IMG/VR virus record: IMGVR_UViG_3300009155_000336
Location: 1 to 20,294 of that record
Strand: one strand, 5' to 3'
Source: a virus
Length of the DNA: 20,294 nt
Below are positions 13,820 through 20,294 of this stretch, piece after piece (position 1 is the stretch's first letter; every line of letters begins with the position of its first letter). The notes beneath the pieces were generated by a model that had not been told where the DNA came from, ran no database searches, and saw only the letters and a program-made list of their open reading frames with translations. Position numbers and translations under genes: made by a program.

Positions 13820-14089
13820 TTAGAATTCCTGTATTAGTATGTTTAACTCCCCTGTTCCTTTTATTAACCTATGGTAGGTGCTCTTTGGTATAAATATTGT
13901 ATTTTTTAATTGCTGAGGTATTTCATCTTCTAGTTGAAACATCCAATCTGTTTCTCCTATTATTGTAACTTCTCGATCTCTCCTATCTCTATGCCATACT
14001 AATTCTGATTCAGGTGTATCCTCCTTAAACTTTCTTCGAAGAGTGTCAAATTGTTTTAACTCTTGGTAAGGTCTATTTTCCTGATCCAT
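13820..14089 (-). CDS. Small cupin-like phage protein
   Basis: This protein has 89 residues. The body (ESELVWHRDRRDREVTIIGE, WMFQLEDEIPQQL, NTIFIPKSTYHRLIKGTGEL, NILIQEF) has the alternating short strands, a central His and a late 'IPxxxYHR(L/V)IKG' strand typical of small single-domain cupins, and I recall similar proteins in marine phages. Candidate metal ligands are H33 and the His of TYHRLIKG. No enzyme activity can be named. It has no tag. It sits 12 bases after the Dps-like gene and is followed at once by the GTG of the 29-residue peptide. Confidence 0.75.
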   Translation of the reverse strand: MDQENRPYQELKQFDTLRRKFKEDTPESELVWHRDRRDREVTIIGETDWMFQLEDEIPQQLKNTIFIPKSTYHRLIKGTGELNILIQEF

Positions 14090-14101
14090 ATCAGCAATAC
14101 T

Positions 14102-14467
14102 TTATGCTAAAAACCTTAATTTATACTTAGTTGATTCTATTAACTCTGTTACATTATCAATTTGATTCTGTAAGTATGAATCTTGTATATCTTGTCTTAA
14201 TACATCTACTACTTCTCCTAGTTGCATAAAGTATGAAACTACTTGAGCATTGTCTGTATAGTTCTTTATAGGTAAGTTAGTATAGTTCATTAGAATTCCA
14301 TACTTACCTTGATATGATTCAATTAATCCGTCCACTATTTCAATAATACCGTCATAGTAGTCGTTTAATGCTTTGTGTTCTGCAAACGATTTAGTTTGTA
14401 GATGAAATACATGTACCTGTGTTCTTGAATGAAACAGGCATGATACCATTTTTGTAAAATTTTCCAT
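14102..14467 (-). CDS. Dps/ferritin-like small helical protein
   Basis: This 121-residue protein is all helical. The first helix FTKMVSCLFHSRTQVHVFHL and the next (KSFAEHKALNDYYDGIIEIV, DGLIESYQG) give the His-x2-His ... E/H ... D-x-x-x-E spacing seen in Dps/ferritin-type four-helix proteins (H19, H22, H31, D39, E43). I recall this as a family in many marine phages (DUF5856, from memory). Iron binding or protection of packaged DNA would suit a Dps relative, but ligands have not been checked by alignment. The leader is A-rich with a TATTTATA element ending 12 bases before the ATG. Confidence 0.75.
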   Translation of the reverse strand: MENFTKMVSCLFHSRTQVHVFHLQTKSFAEHKALNDYYDGIIEIVDGLIESYQGKYGILMNYTNLPIKNYTDNAQVVSYFMQLGEVVDVLRQDIQDSYLQNQIDNVTELIESTKYKLRFLA

Positions 14468-14479
14468 TGTTGTTTTTTA

Positions 14480-14487
14480 TATAAATA
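14480..14487 (-). promoter_or_regulatory. TATTTATA element upstream of the Dps-like gene
   Basis: The coding strand reads TATTTATA immediately after the TAA stop at 14488 and 12 bases before the ATG at 14467. It matches the elements at 60-67, 1005-1012 and 18588-18595 exactly. Confidence 0.4.
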
Positions 14488-15189
14488 TTACCAGTATCCG
14501 CTAAAGTTTCTACTACCTCCTAAGGACTTCCAATATCTTCCTATATTACAGGCCCAGTATCCTGGTTTTGTTTTATCTTTTTTAGTAGCACATTGATGTC
14601 TAGCTGCAAAAGAAGATCTAGCTCCTGGTTCATCTATCTTAACATTCAATCCTGTTGTACCTCCAAAAGAAACCTTTACTACCTTTCCTTTTTTATTTTT
14701 AGTATAAACATAAAATTTTTTAGAACCACCTCTTTTTGGTTTATTTAAAGGAACATCTTTACCTCTATATTCTGCCTCTTGAAGACTTTTCCAGGCTTCA
14801 AATGCTTCTATATCGTATACGTTTCTTTGATTGTCATACCCGCATTTGTGGCAAAGGGCTGGATTATCATCTTCAGGTGTTGTCTCCCAATCGTGTTTAC
14901 ACTTCTTACAGATAATCTCTTGACCTACTTCTTCATCGACCATTGGAAGGTCTAAAGGTACTTTTTGTCCTTCATACATTCCATATTCTCCAATATCTGT
15001 TGTTTCTAGTAGTAGAATATCTTGTCTACTTAATACAATTTTACCGTCTCTAAAGGCTTGTCTTGCTTCAGCAAACAATTGTATAAACGAGTCAGAGGAG
15101 TACCTGTAGACACATTCAGATAGTGTTAGATCATTATCTAAATGGTACTGAAGGTTTGGTAATCCAACTATTTCTTGTAATCTTATCAT
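14488..15189 (-). CDS. Zinc-ribbon protein with conserved marine-phage C-terminal domain
   Basis: This protein has 233 residues. The N-terminus MIRLQEIVGL has an LQE site like the tag. Residues 20-88 are helical with a DIGEYGMYEGQKVPLDLPM segment. C94, C97, C113 and C116 (CKKCKHDW...LCHKCGY) form a zinc ribbon. After an LQEAE boundary (136-140), the C-terminal domain 141-221 (YRGKDVPLNKPKRGGSKKF, VSFGGTTGL, ARHQC, PGYWACNIGRYW) is of a type I recall across T4-like marine phages (DUF5872, from memory). Its function is unknown. Start and upstream stop overlap as ATGA, coupling it to the GIY-YIG-like gene. Confidence 0.85.
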   Translation of the reverse strand: MIRLQEIVGLPNLQYHLDNDLTLSECVYRYSSDSFIQLFAEARQAFRDGKIVLSRQDILLLETTDIGEYGMYEGQKVPLDLPMVDEEVGQEIICKKCKHDWETTPEDDNPALCHKCGYDNQRNVYDIEAFEAWKSLQEAEYRGKDVPLNKPKRGGSKKFYVYTKNKKGKVVKVSFGGTTGLNVKIDEPGARSSFAARHQCATKKDKTKPGYWACNIGRYWKSLGGSRNFSGYW

Positions 15190-15623
15190 AAGAAATCTTT
15201 TCTAAAATATCTTCCTTCTATATTATCATTTATATAGTTGGAATCTGGTTCTATTACTCCTTTTATAAATAGGAATTTGTTTTCATAGTATGTATGTAGC
15301 TTTTTATTTGGAGTAAAGATAAGAATTTCTCTTGAGAATTCCGACTGTTTACCCTCTTTTATTAAGCCTTTTATTTCTAAGTGAGAACCGTAATAGGTTT
15401 TCCAATCAGATTCCTTTTTAACTATTTTAGATTTGCTAGCTCTCTTATCTGTTATTAAAGCTAGTTCTTTTTTACCTAAAGCTTTTTTTGTAACAGAAAT
15501 AAGTTGTTTCTTTCCTAAGTATTTTCTACCGGTTGGTAGGTGTGTTACTTCATAGATAAACCCGAAGTTGTCTCCGGGCATATCTTCTAATTCTTTTATT
15601 TCTTTATTTTGATATAACCACAT
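15186..15623 (-). CDS. GIY-YIG endonuclease-like protein
   Basis: This protein has 145 residues. GFIYEVTHLPTGRKYLGKKQ (21-40) carries the paired GIY (GFIY) and YIG (KYLG) signatures. W74-K-TYYGS is the next conserved strand, E114 (YYENKFLF) matches the metal-binding Glu, and N129 or N132 may match the late Asn. This is the compact fold of T4 Seg-type and related nucleases, which cut double-stranded DNA. Whether it is a homing enzyme or a repair/packaging nuclease cannot be told. Standing directly after the repetitive fibre gene, it could promote exchange there. Starts after an A/T-only leader; overlaps the next gene by four bases. Confidence 0.75.
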   Translation of the reverse strand: MWLYQNKEIKELEDMPGDNFGFIYEVTHLPTGRKYLGKKQLISVTKKALGKKELALITDKRASKSKIVKKESDWKTYYGSHLEIKGLIKEGKQSEFSREILIFTPNKKLHTYYENKFLFIKGVIEPDSNYINDNIEGRYFRKDFL

Positions 15624-15638
15624 TTTTTATTTTATTTT

Positions 15639-18572
15639 TTAGAATAATGCATTCCAAGTTGTTCCGTTGTAATAGTATACTTTACTAGCTCCTGCTGATC
15701 CTGATGCTATTATCATTCCTTCTATTGCGGTTGGTGTTGTTGTTCTTACTGATAATTGTAAAATATCCTTCACCATTAATGAACCAGTTACCTGGAATTG
15801 AGAACCTGATGCAAATACTAAATTACTTCTAGATGCTCCTGTCCCTGTTCCGTTTCCTATTATGAAGGCAGATTGTGCAGATGATGATATATTGTATTGA
15901 CCTTGAACGTGTTGAAAGAATCCTGATGCTACTGTGTTATATCCTTCAGCGTGTGAGTAGTTTGCAGATGCTGTTGTTTCTCTTCCCTCAGCATGTGATG
16001 CATCTCCTTGTGCCCATGTATATACTCCTTCTGCATGTGAGGCACCACCTGATGCTAAAGTACTCTCTCCTTCAGCGTGTGCTGTTATTGCTGTTGCTCG
16101 TGTAGTATATCCTTCAGCATGTGAATAAATTCCTGATGCTATTGATTGTCTTCCTTGTGCATGTGAGTATGATCCTGATGCTATTGTAAGGTATCCTTCA
16201 GCATGTGAGTATGATCCTGATGCTATTGTAGAGTATCCTTCAGCGTGTGAAGATTCTCCTATAGCTTGTGTTGAGTCTCCTTCTGCATGTGAATATCGTC
16301 CTTGAGCTGTTGTACTACTTCCTTCAGCATGTGAGCTTTCTCCTGATGATGTTGTGTCATATCCTTCTGCATGTGAATATATTCCTTGTGCTGTTGTTGT
16401 GTTTCCTTCAGCATGTGAATAAGATCCTGTTGCTGTTGTATTAAGACCTTCTGCGTGTGAAGATTCCCCTATTGCCTGTGTTAGATTTCCTTCTGCATGT
16501 GAGTATAGTCCGTTAGCATATGTGTTGTATCCTTCTGCATGTGAATAGTTTCCGTTTGCATGAGTATTATATCCTTCAGCATGTGAATAAGATCCTGATG
16601 CTATTGCAAAGTATCCTTCTGCATGTGAATAAGATCCTGTTGTAATTGTAAATGCTCCTTCTGCATGTGAATAAGATCCTGACGCTACTGTAGAATATCC
16701 TTCAGCATGTGATGCTAATCCTTTTGCTACTGTAAGCTGTCCTTCAGCATGTGATCCTGTACCTAGTGCTATTGTTTGACTTCCTTCAGCATGTGAGTAA
16801 TTTGCTGATGCTGATGTAGAGAGACCTTCTGCGTGTGAGGCAAATCCTAATGCTGTAGATCCTGATCCTTCAGCATGTGACCATTTTCCTGATGATAAAG
16901 TATAAGCTCCTTCTGCATGTGAGTAGTCACCTGATGCTGTTGTATAGTATCCTTCTGAGTGTGCCCATGCTCCTAATGTAGTAGTATTTATACCTTCAGC
17001 ATGTGATCCTTGAGCAGATGCAACTGTACTACTTCCTTCTGAGTGTGCATAAGTACTTATAGCTACTGTATTACTTCCTTCTGCATGTGCTCCTTCGTCT
17101 TTTGCTATTGTTCCTCTTCCTTCAGCATGAGAATACATACCCTGTGCTTGTGTTTCTCTTCCCTCAGCATGTGACCATGATCCTGAAGATATACTTAAAA
17201 GTCCTTCAGCATGTGAATAAGATCCTGATGCTACTGTCTGTTGACCTTCAGTATGTGAGTAGGTACCTTTTGCTACTGTGGTAGTTCCTTCAGCATGTGA
17301 GTAATCTCCTGATGCTGAGGTGTATAGTCCTTCGGCATGTGCTGATGCTCCCGATGCTACTGTAAATTCTCCTTCAGCATGTGCACCACTTCCTTGTGCT
17401 AATGTATTACTTCCTTCAGCGTGTGCTGCACTTCCTAATGTTACCGTTAAGTACCCTTCTGCGTGTGAGCTATCTCCTGCTGCGTTTGAACCAAATCCTT
17501 CTGAATGTGCAAATGTGTGATTTGTCTGTGTTTGTCTTCCTTCAGCATGTGAATAGGATCCTGATGCTATTGTTGCGTATCCTTCAGCATGTGCTCCGTC
17601 TGCTCTTGCTATTGCTTGGTATCCTTCTGCGTGTGAGTAAGATCCTGTTGCTACTGTTTGATATCCTTCTGCATGTGAATACGAAGCAGAGACTGAGGTT
17701 TTAGTATTATACCCTTCTGTATGTGAATACAGCCCTGTTGTTGTTGTTAAATGTCCTTCAGCATGTGAGTAGTCACCAGCTGATAGTGTATTAAGTCCTT
17801 CTGCATGTGAGTGGTCACCTAATGCTTGCATAAGTTCTCCATTTTCAAGTTGTCCACCTACTGTAAGTGTAGTACCGTTAAAAGTTAAATTTGCTTCTCC
17901 GTTAATAGTTGATCCGCTAGTTGCTGTTAATACATAGTTATCTGTATTATTTGTAATAACAGAACTTAAACTTGCAAATCCTGCAGAAGCTGCATAAGAA
18001 GCAGTTAAAGCGTAAGAAGCAGTTGTAGCTTGTACAGCTGTTGAAGCAGTTATTGCGTTTTGTACAAAAGATGCTGTTAAAGCGTTAGAGGATGTTACTG
18101 CATAAGAAGCAGTTAAGGCATAAGAACCTGTTAAAGCTCTATGACTAAATGAAGATGTTATTGCAAGAGATGAAGTAACATATACTGTATTTATAGTAGG
18201 ATTGTATATAAAACCTGTACTGTCTAATCTTAGAGCTGTGGTCTGTGTTCCGTCTACAAAAGTTACATAATATGGCGGTGTTCCTGTAATTGTATCAATT
18301 ACTGTTACTGCTGATGCTGTTTGTGCGGTCTGTACTGTATAAGTAAATGATGCAGTCGAAGCATAAGAAGAACTAACTATGTTTCTTACGTATGATGCAG
18401 TTGTAGCGTGAGAGGCTGATACTGCATTCCTTACGTATGATGCAGTTGAAGCAAAAGAAGCTGTAGTTGCAAAAGAAGATGTACCTACAAAACTACCGTT
18501 TATATTACCAATTACTGTTAAACTCCCTGAAAGGTATACCGAGCCTGTTATTATAGGACTATCTAAAATCAT
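15639..18572 (-). CDS. Tail-fibre/adhesin-like protein with about 46 SHAEG repeats
   Basis: This protein has 977 residues. Residues 1-110 and 130-205 are shaft-like, with repeats such as TASYA/TASFA and GSFVGTSSFAT. Residues 252-891 contain about 46 copies of a 14-residue unit, SHAEGxxTxAxGxY, with variants SHTEG, AHSEG, SHAQG and HVQG. The G..T/S.A.G spacing resembles the YadA-type trimeric adhesin head, a left-handed parallel beta-roll. The end (QYNISSSAQSAFIIGNGTG, then SGSQFQVTGSL and IEGMIIASGSAGASKVYYYN) is a fibre-type tip without the S74 chaperone. It is probably a long trimeric fibre contacting the host surface. ATG 18572 follows a TATTTATA element. It pairs with the upstream fibre gene, with which it shares modules. 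Confidence 0.9.
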   Translation of the reverse strand: MILDSPIITGSVYLSGSLTVIGNINGSFVGTSSFATTASFASTASYVRNAVSASHATTASYVRNIVSSSYASTASFTYTVQTAQTASAVTVIDTITGTPPYYVTFVDGTQTTALRLDSTGFIYNPTINTVYVTSSLAITSSFSHRALTGSYALTASYAVTSSNALTASFVQNAITASTAVQATTASYALTASYAASAGFASLSSVITNNTDNYVLTATSGSTINGEANLTFNGTTLTVGGQLENGELMQALGDHSHAEGLNTLSAGDYSHAEGHLTTTTGLYSHTEGYNTKTSVSASYSHAEGYQTVATGSYSHAEGYQAIARADGAHAEGYATIASGSYSHAEGRQTQTNHTFAHSEGFGSNAAGDSSHAEGYLTVTLGSAAHAEGSNTLAQGSGAHAEGEFTVASGASAHAEGLYTSASGDYSHAEGTTTVAKGTYSHTEGQQTVASGSYSHAEGLLSISSGSWSHAEGRETQAQGMYSHAEGRGTIAKDEGAHAEGSNTVAISTYAHSEGSSTVASAQGSHAEGINTTTLGAWAHSEGYYTTASGDYSHAEGAYTLSSGKWSHAEGSGSTALGFASHAEGLSTSASANYSHAEGSQTIALGTGSHAEGQLTVAKGLASHAEGYSTVASGSYSHAEGAFTITTGSYSHAEGYFAIASGSYSHAEGYNTHANGNYSHAEGYNTYANGLYSHAEGNLTQAIGESSHAEGLNTTATGSYSHAEGNTTTAQGIYSHAEGYDTTSSGESSHAEGSSTTAQGRYSHAEGDSTQAIGESSHAEGYSTIASGSYSHAEGYLTIASGSYSHAQGRQSIASGIYSHAEGYTTRATAITAHAEGESTLASGGASHAEGVYTWAQGDASHAEGRETTASANYSHAEGYNTVASGFFQHVQGQYNISSSAQSAFIIGNGTGTGASRSNLVFASGSQFQVTGSLMVKDILQLSVRTTTPTAIEGMIIASGSAGASKVYYYNGTTWNALF
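15793..15830 (-). repeat. 38-base direct repeat, copy in the 977-residue fibre gene
   Basis: This stretch is identical to 19090-19127. It encodes the SNLVFASGSQFQ junction after the SHAEG repeats. The surrounding 100 bases (INGNGT and SSSAxSAFII parts) are also similar. Identity at DNA level points to recent exchange or duplication between the two fibre genes. Confidence 0.9.
15900..17819 (-). repeat. 42-base tandem repeat array encoding SHAEG units
   Basis: About 46 in-frame units of 42 bases each encode one 14-residue SHAEG unit. One unit is longer by two residues (near 17690). The SHAEG part is nearly constant, the other nine residues vary. Neighbouring units 16160-16201 and 16202-16243 differ at only 2 of 42 bases, showing recent local duplication. 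Confidence 0.9.
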
Positions 18573-18587
18573 ATCGTGTTATTTATG

Positions 18588-18595
18588 TATAAATA
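18588..18595 (-). promoter_or_regulatory. TATTTATA element upstream of the 977-residue fibre gene
   Basis: The coding strand reads TATTTATA in the 30-base gap between the fibre genes, 15 bases before the ATG at 18572. It matches three other intergenic octamers exactly. Confidence 0.4.
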
Positions 18596-18602
18596 TTTTA
18601 AA

Positions 18603-20294
18603 TTAAAGTATTCTAGCATAACCTGCCATTGCAAATGAGAATTTAATTATTGTAGTATTAACATCCACTCCTTTTATACGATCTGGGACTACCATTACGT
18701 CATCTGTGTTATAAACCTGTACTATTGGGTACTGGTTTCCTAGATTATGTGTTACTGTCCATAGGTAAGCTGGTGATGATTCTACATGATTATATCCTGT
18801 AACTGTGTTTGCATTATCTGCTTGAATTGCATGAGATGCTGATGTTGCAAATTGTGCTGTTGGTGATACAAGTCCTGTTAGTTGTGAACCATCTCCTGAG
18901 AATACTCCGTTTAAAGTATTAGTTGCATTATTCCAGGTTAGGTTTGCTGTACCGTCTAATACCCCATTGTTATTATACTGCATCTGTGTATCAGTTCCTC
19001 CTGGTATTGCATATGCTAAGGTAGCAAAAGAAGCTGTACCAAATAAAGAACCTGTTATACTTCCTGTTACATTTAATGATCCGGTTATTTGGAATTGAGA
19101 ACCTGATGCAAATACTAAATTACTTCTTGCTGAGGTTGATGTTCCGTTTCCTATTATGAAAGCTGATGGTGCTGAGGATGATATATTGTATTGACCCTGT
19201 ACGTGTTGATAACTACCTAAAGCCACTGTGTTATAACCTTCTGCATGTGAAGCCAGCCCTGATGCAAGTGTGTAACCTCCTTCAGCATGTGAAGCCTGTC
19301 CTCTTGCTACTGCTTGATACCCTTCAACGTGTGAATAACCTCCTGCTGCTATGTTACTTAATCCTTCAGCATGTGAGTAAGATCCTGACGCTATTGTGCT
19401 ACTACCTTCTGCATGTGAATAAGTTCCAATTGCTGTAGTTAAGGATCCTTCAGCATGTGCATTGTCTCCTAAAGCTTTTGTATAGTACCCTTCAGCATGT
19501 GCACTGTATCCAGTTGCAATAGTGTAGAACCCTTCTGCATGAGAACTTGCACCCGTTGCTAATGTACCTTCCCCTTGTGAATTTGATCCGTTTCCTCCTA
19601 TTATTGCATCCCCTGTCCAAGAACTTGGAGAAGTGCTTGGGTTAATACATACTGTTAAAGGTCCAAAAGGAGCTATATTTGTTGATAAACTAGATGTTAT
19701 GTATGTTCCTACACCTGCTACATATTTTCTACCCAATACGGTACCGGTAGCGTTTACTCCTGAACCTGGTGAAGATATGTGAATATACTCTCCTAAATTA
19801 AATTTACTTGTAATGTTTCCATACAATGCATCAAAAAGAGCAATACCTGAGATTACTTGTGTTGCATAGTATCCTTTCTCTGTTCCTGTTGCTGTACTAA
19901 TTCCTTCAGCATGTGAGTAGTCCCCGTATGCTTTTGTAGATAAACCTTCAGCGTGTGATGCTGCTGATTTAACTGTTGTGCCTGTTCCTTCGGCATGTGA
20001 GTAGAAAGCGTAAATTGGATCAATTGTATTTGCATTTCCTTGACTTAGTGTATTAGTATTTACATCGTAAATAAGTCCAGAATTTCCAGCTAAAGTACCT
20101 GCATTATTAAACTGTATTTGTGTGTCAGCTCCTGCTGGTAGTGCTGTTGCAGCTAATGCATAAGAGGCTGTTCCAAATAAAGATCCTGTTATTCCTTGTT
20201 GTACCTTTAAAGATCCTGTTATTGTTACATTACTTGTTACATCTACAACTCCTTGTACTTCTAATGATCCGGTTACTTGAAATTGAGATCCTGA
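18603..20294 (-). CDS. Tail-fibre/adhesin-like protein with SHAEG repeats, 5' end outside the window
   Basis: The frame is open to the window edge: 563 residues are visible and the true start lies beyond 20294. A TTG at 19826 is the first in-frame start-like codon but lies mid-protein (FDALYGNI), so it should not be used. Visible order: SGSQFQVTGSL and TGSLFGTASYA shaft with PAGADTQIQFNN (1-96); three SHAEG units (97-137); about 100 residues of a non-repeat domain (138-236); ten more units ending HVQGQYN (about 236-367); a second SGSQFQITGSL...DTQMQYNN shaft; and a C-terminal domain LWTVTHNLGNQYPIVQVYN ending AGYARIL, a tip type I recall from phage fibres. The protein therefore repeats the same shaft module at both ends. 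It is probably a receptor-binding or connector fibre. Confidence 0.9.
   Translation of the reverse strand, partial: SGSQFQVTGSLEVQGVVDVTSNVTITGSLKVQQGITGSLFGTASYALAATALPAGADTQIQFNNAGTLAGNSGLIYDVNTNTLSQGNANTIDPIYAFYSHAEGTGTTVKSAASHAEGLSTKAYGDYSHAEGISTATGTEKGYYATQVISGIALFDALYGNITSKFNLGEYIHISSPGSGVNATGTVLGRKYVAGVGTYITSSLSTNIAPFGPLTVCINPSTSPSSWTGDAIIGGNGSNSQGEGTLATGASSHAEGFYTIATGYSAHAEGYYTKALGDNAHAEGSLTTAIGTYSHAEGSSTIASGSYSHAEGLSNIAAGGYSHVEGYQAVARGQASHAEGGYTLASGLASHAEGYNTVALGSYQHVQGQYNISSSAPSAFIIGNGTSTSARSNLVFASGSQFQITGSLNVTGSITGSLFGTASFATLAYAIPGGTDTQMQYNNNGVLDGTANLTWNNATNTLNGVFSGDGSQLTGLVSPTAQFATSASHAIQADNANTVTGYNHVESSPAYLWTVTHNLGNQYPIVQVYNTDDVMVVPDRIKGVDVNTTIIKFSFAMAGYARIL
19090..19127 (-). repeat. 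38-base direct repeat, copy in the upstream fibre gene
   Basis: Identical to 15793-15830, about 3.3 kb apart, and at the same place in the module (end of SHAEG block, start of the SGSQFQ shaft). A third, diverged copy begins at 20294 and is cut by the window edge. Confidence 0.9.
19194..19590 (-). repeat. SHAEG repeat block of the upstream fibre gene, second cluster
   Basis: About ten 14-residue units from SNSQGEG to YQHVQG. The left border is set by the GGT of HVQG; the right border is approximate. Together with three units at about 19884-20006 it is split by a non-repeat domain. Confidence 0.85.
19884..20006 (-). repeat. SHAEG repeat block of the upstream fibre gene, first cluster
   Basis: Three units: FYSHAEGTGTTVKS, AASHAEGLSTKAYG and DYSHAEGISTATG. 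They lie directly before the approximately 100-residue domain at about 19590-19883 that separates them from the larger cluster. Confidence 0.85.

Noticed and set aside
15639-18572. Evenly spaced 42-base repeats that look like a CRISPR array
   Set aside because: The repeats are in frame, code for SHAEG units in one long protein, vary at wobble positions, and have no cas genes nearby.
19853-20035. Gln-rich 60-residue minus-strand frame at 19853-20035
   Set aside because: It is an alternative frame of the SHAEG-coding sequence of the upstream fibre gene.
15639-20294. Diversity-generating retroelement acting on the fibre repeats
   Set aside because: There is no reverse transcriptase, template repeat or adenine-specific variation pattern in the window.

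Overview
The window looks like part of a tailed-phage genome, most likely a marine T4-like (myovirus-type) phage known from metagenomes. The reasons are the dense one-way gene layout with all genes on the minus strand and frequent stop/start overlaps, the two giant tail-fibre-like genes, the compact DnaG-type primase next to a RecB/Cas4-like nuclease, and many small proteins of kinds I recall from marine T4-like phages and pelagic viral contigs. Base composition is AT-rich by eye. Start codons have A/T-rich leaders, usually without a Shine-Dalgarno sequence. Two upstream regions resemble the Bacteroidota promoter pattern (TTG, 20 bases, TAnnTTT). A Bacteroidota host is therefore possible but not shown; another low-GC marine host is the alternative. 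There are no tRNA, rRNA, integrase, transposase or CRISPR features, and no gap above 300 bases.

Layout in transcription order (right to left). (1) 20294-15639: two adjacent fibre genes built of Ala/Ser/Thr-rich shaft segments and about 59 copies of a 14-residue SHAEG repeat (YadA-head-like). The first gene enters from outside the window. (2) 15623-12146: a GIY-YIG-like nuclease, a zinc-ribbon protein, a Dps/ferritin-like protein, a cupin-like protein, a 29-residue membrane peptide, a short tagged protein, a frameshifted protein-kinase-like gene, a small basic protein and a tagged protein with two hydrophobic segments, closed by a terminator at 12120-12095. (3) 12061-10357: primase and PD-(D/E)XK nuclease behind their own putative promoter. 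(4) 10287-5507: a nucleotidyltransferase-like protein, a 903-residue multi-enzyme polypeptide (two nucleotidyltransferase modules plus two zincin metallopeptidase modules), a HAD phosphatase and a zinc-finger protein. (5) 5458-125: a 45-residue basic peptide, then a run of probable virion or head-associated proteins, closed by a strong terminator at 105-77. A further gene starts at 42 and leaves the window.

The main pattern is that about a dozen otherwise unrelated proteins begin with the same kind of short amphipathic peptide containing an (I/L/V)-x-E site, for example MKLAQLLQEA, MISLYNILKEV and MDNFDLKKFLVEN. Similar peptides also appear inside the large proteins at module boundaries. This is what the T4 capsid-targeting sequence and its prohead-protease cleavage site look like. 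It suggests that much of the window encodes cargo proteins packaged in the head and cut from precursors: a HAD phosphatase, a kinase-like protein, a nuclease-like protein, metallopeptidases and nucleotidyltransferases. The replication genes lack the peptide. This packaging model is inference from sequence pattern.
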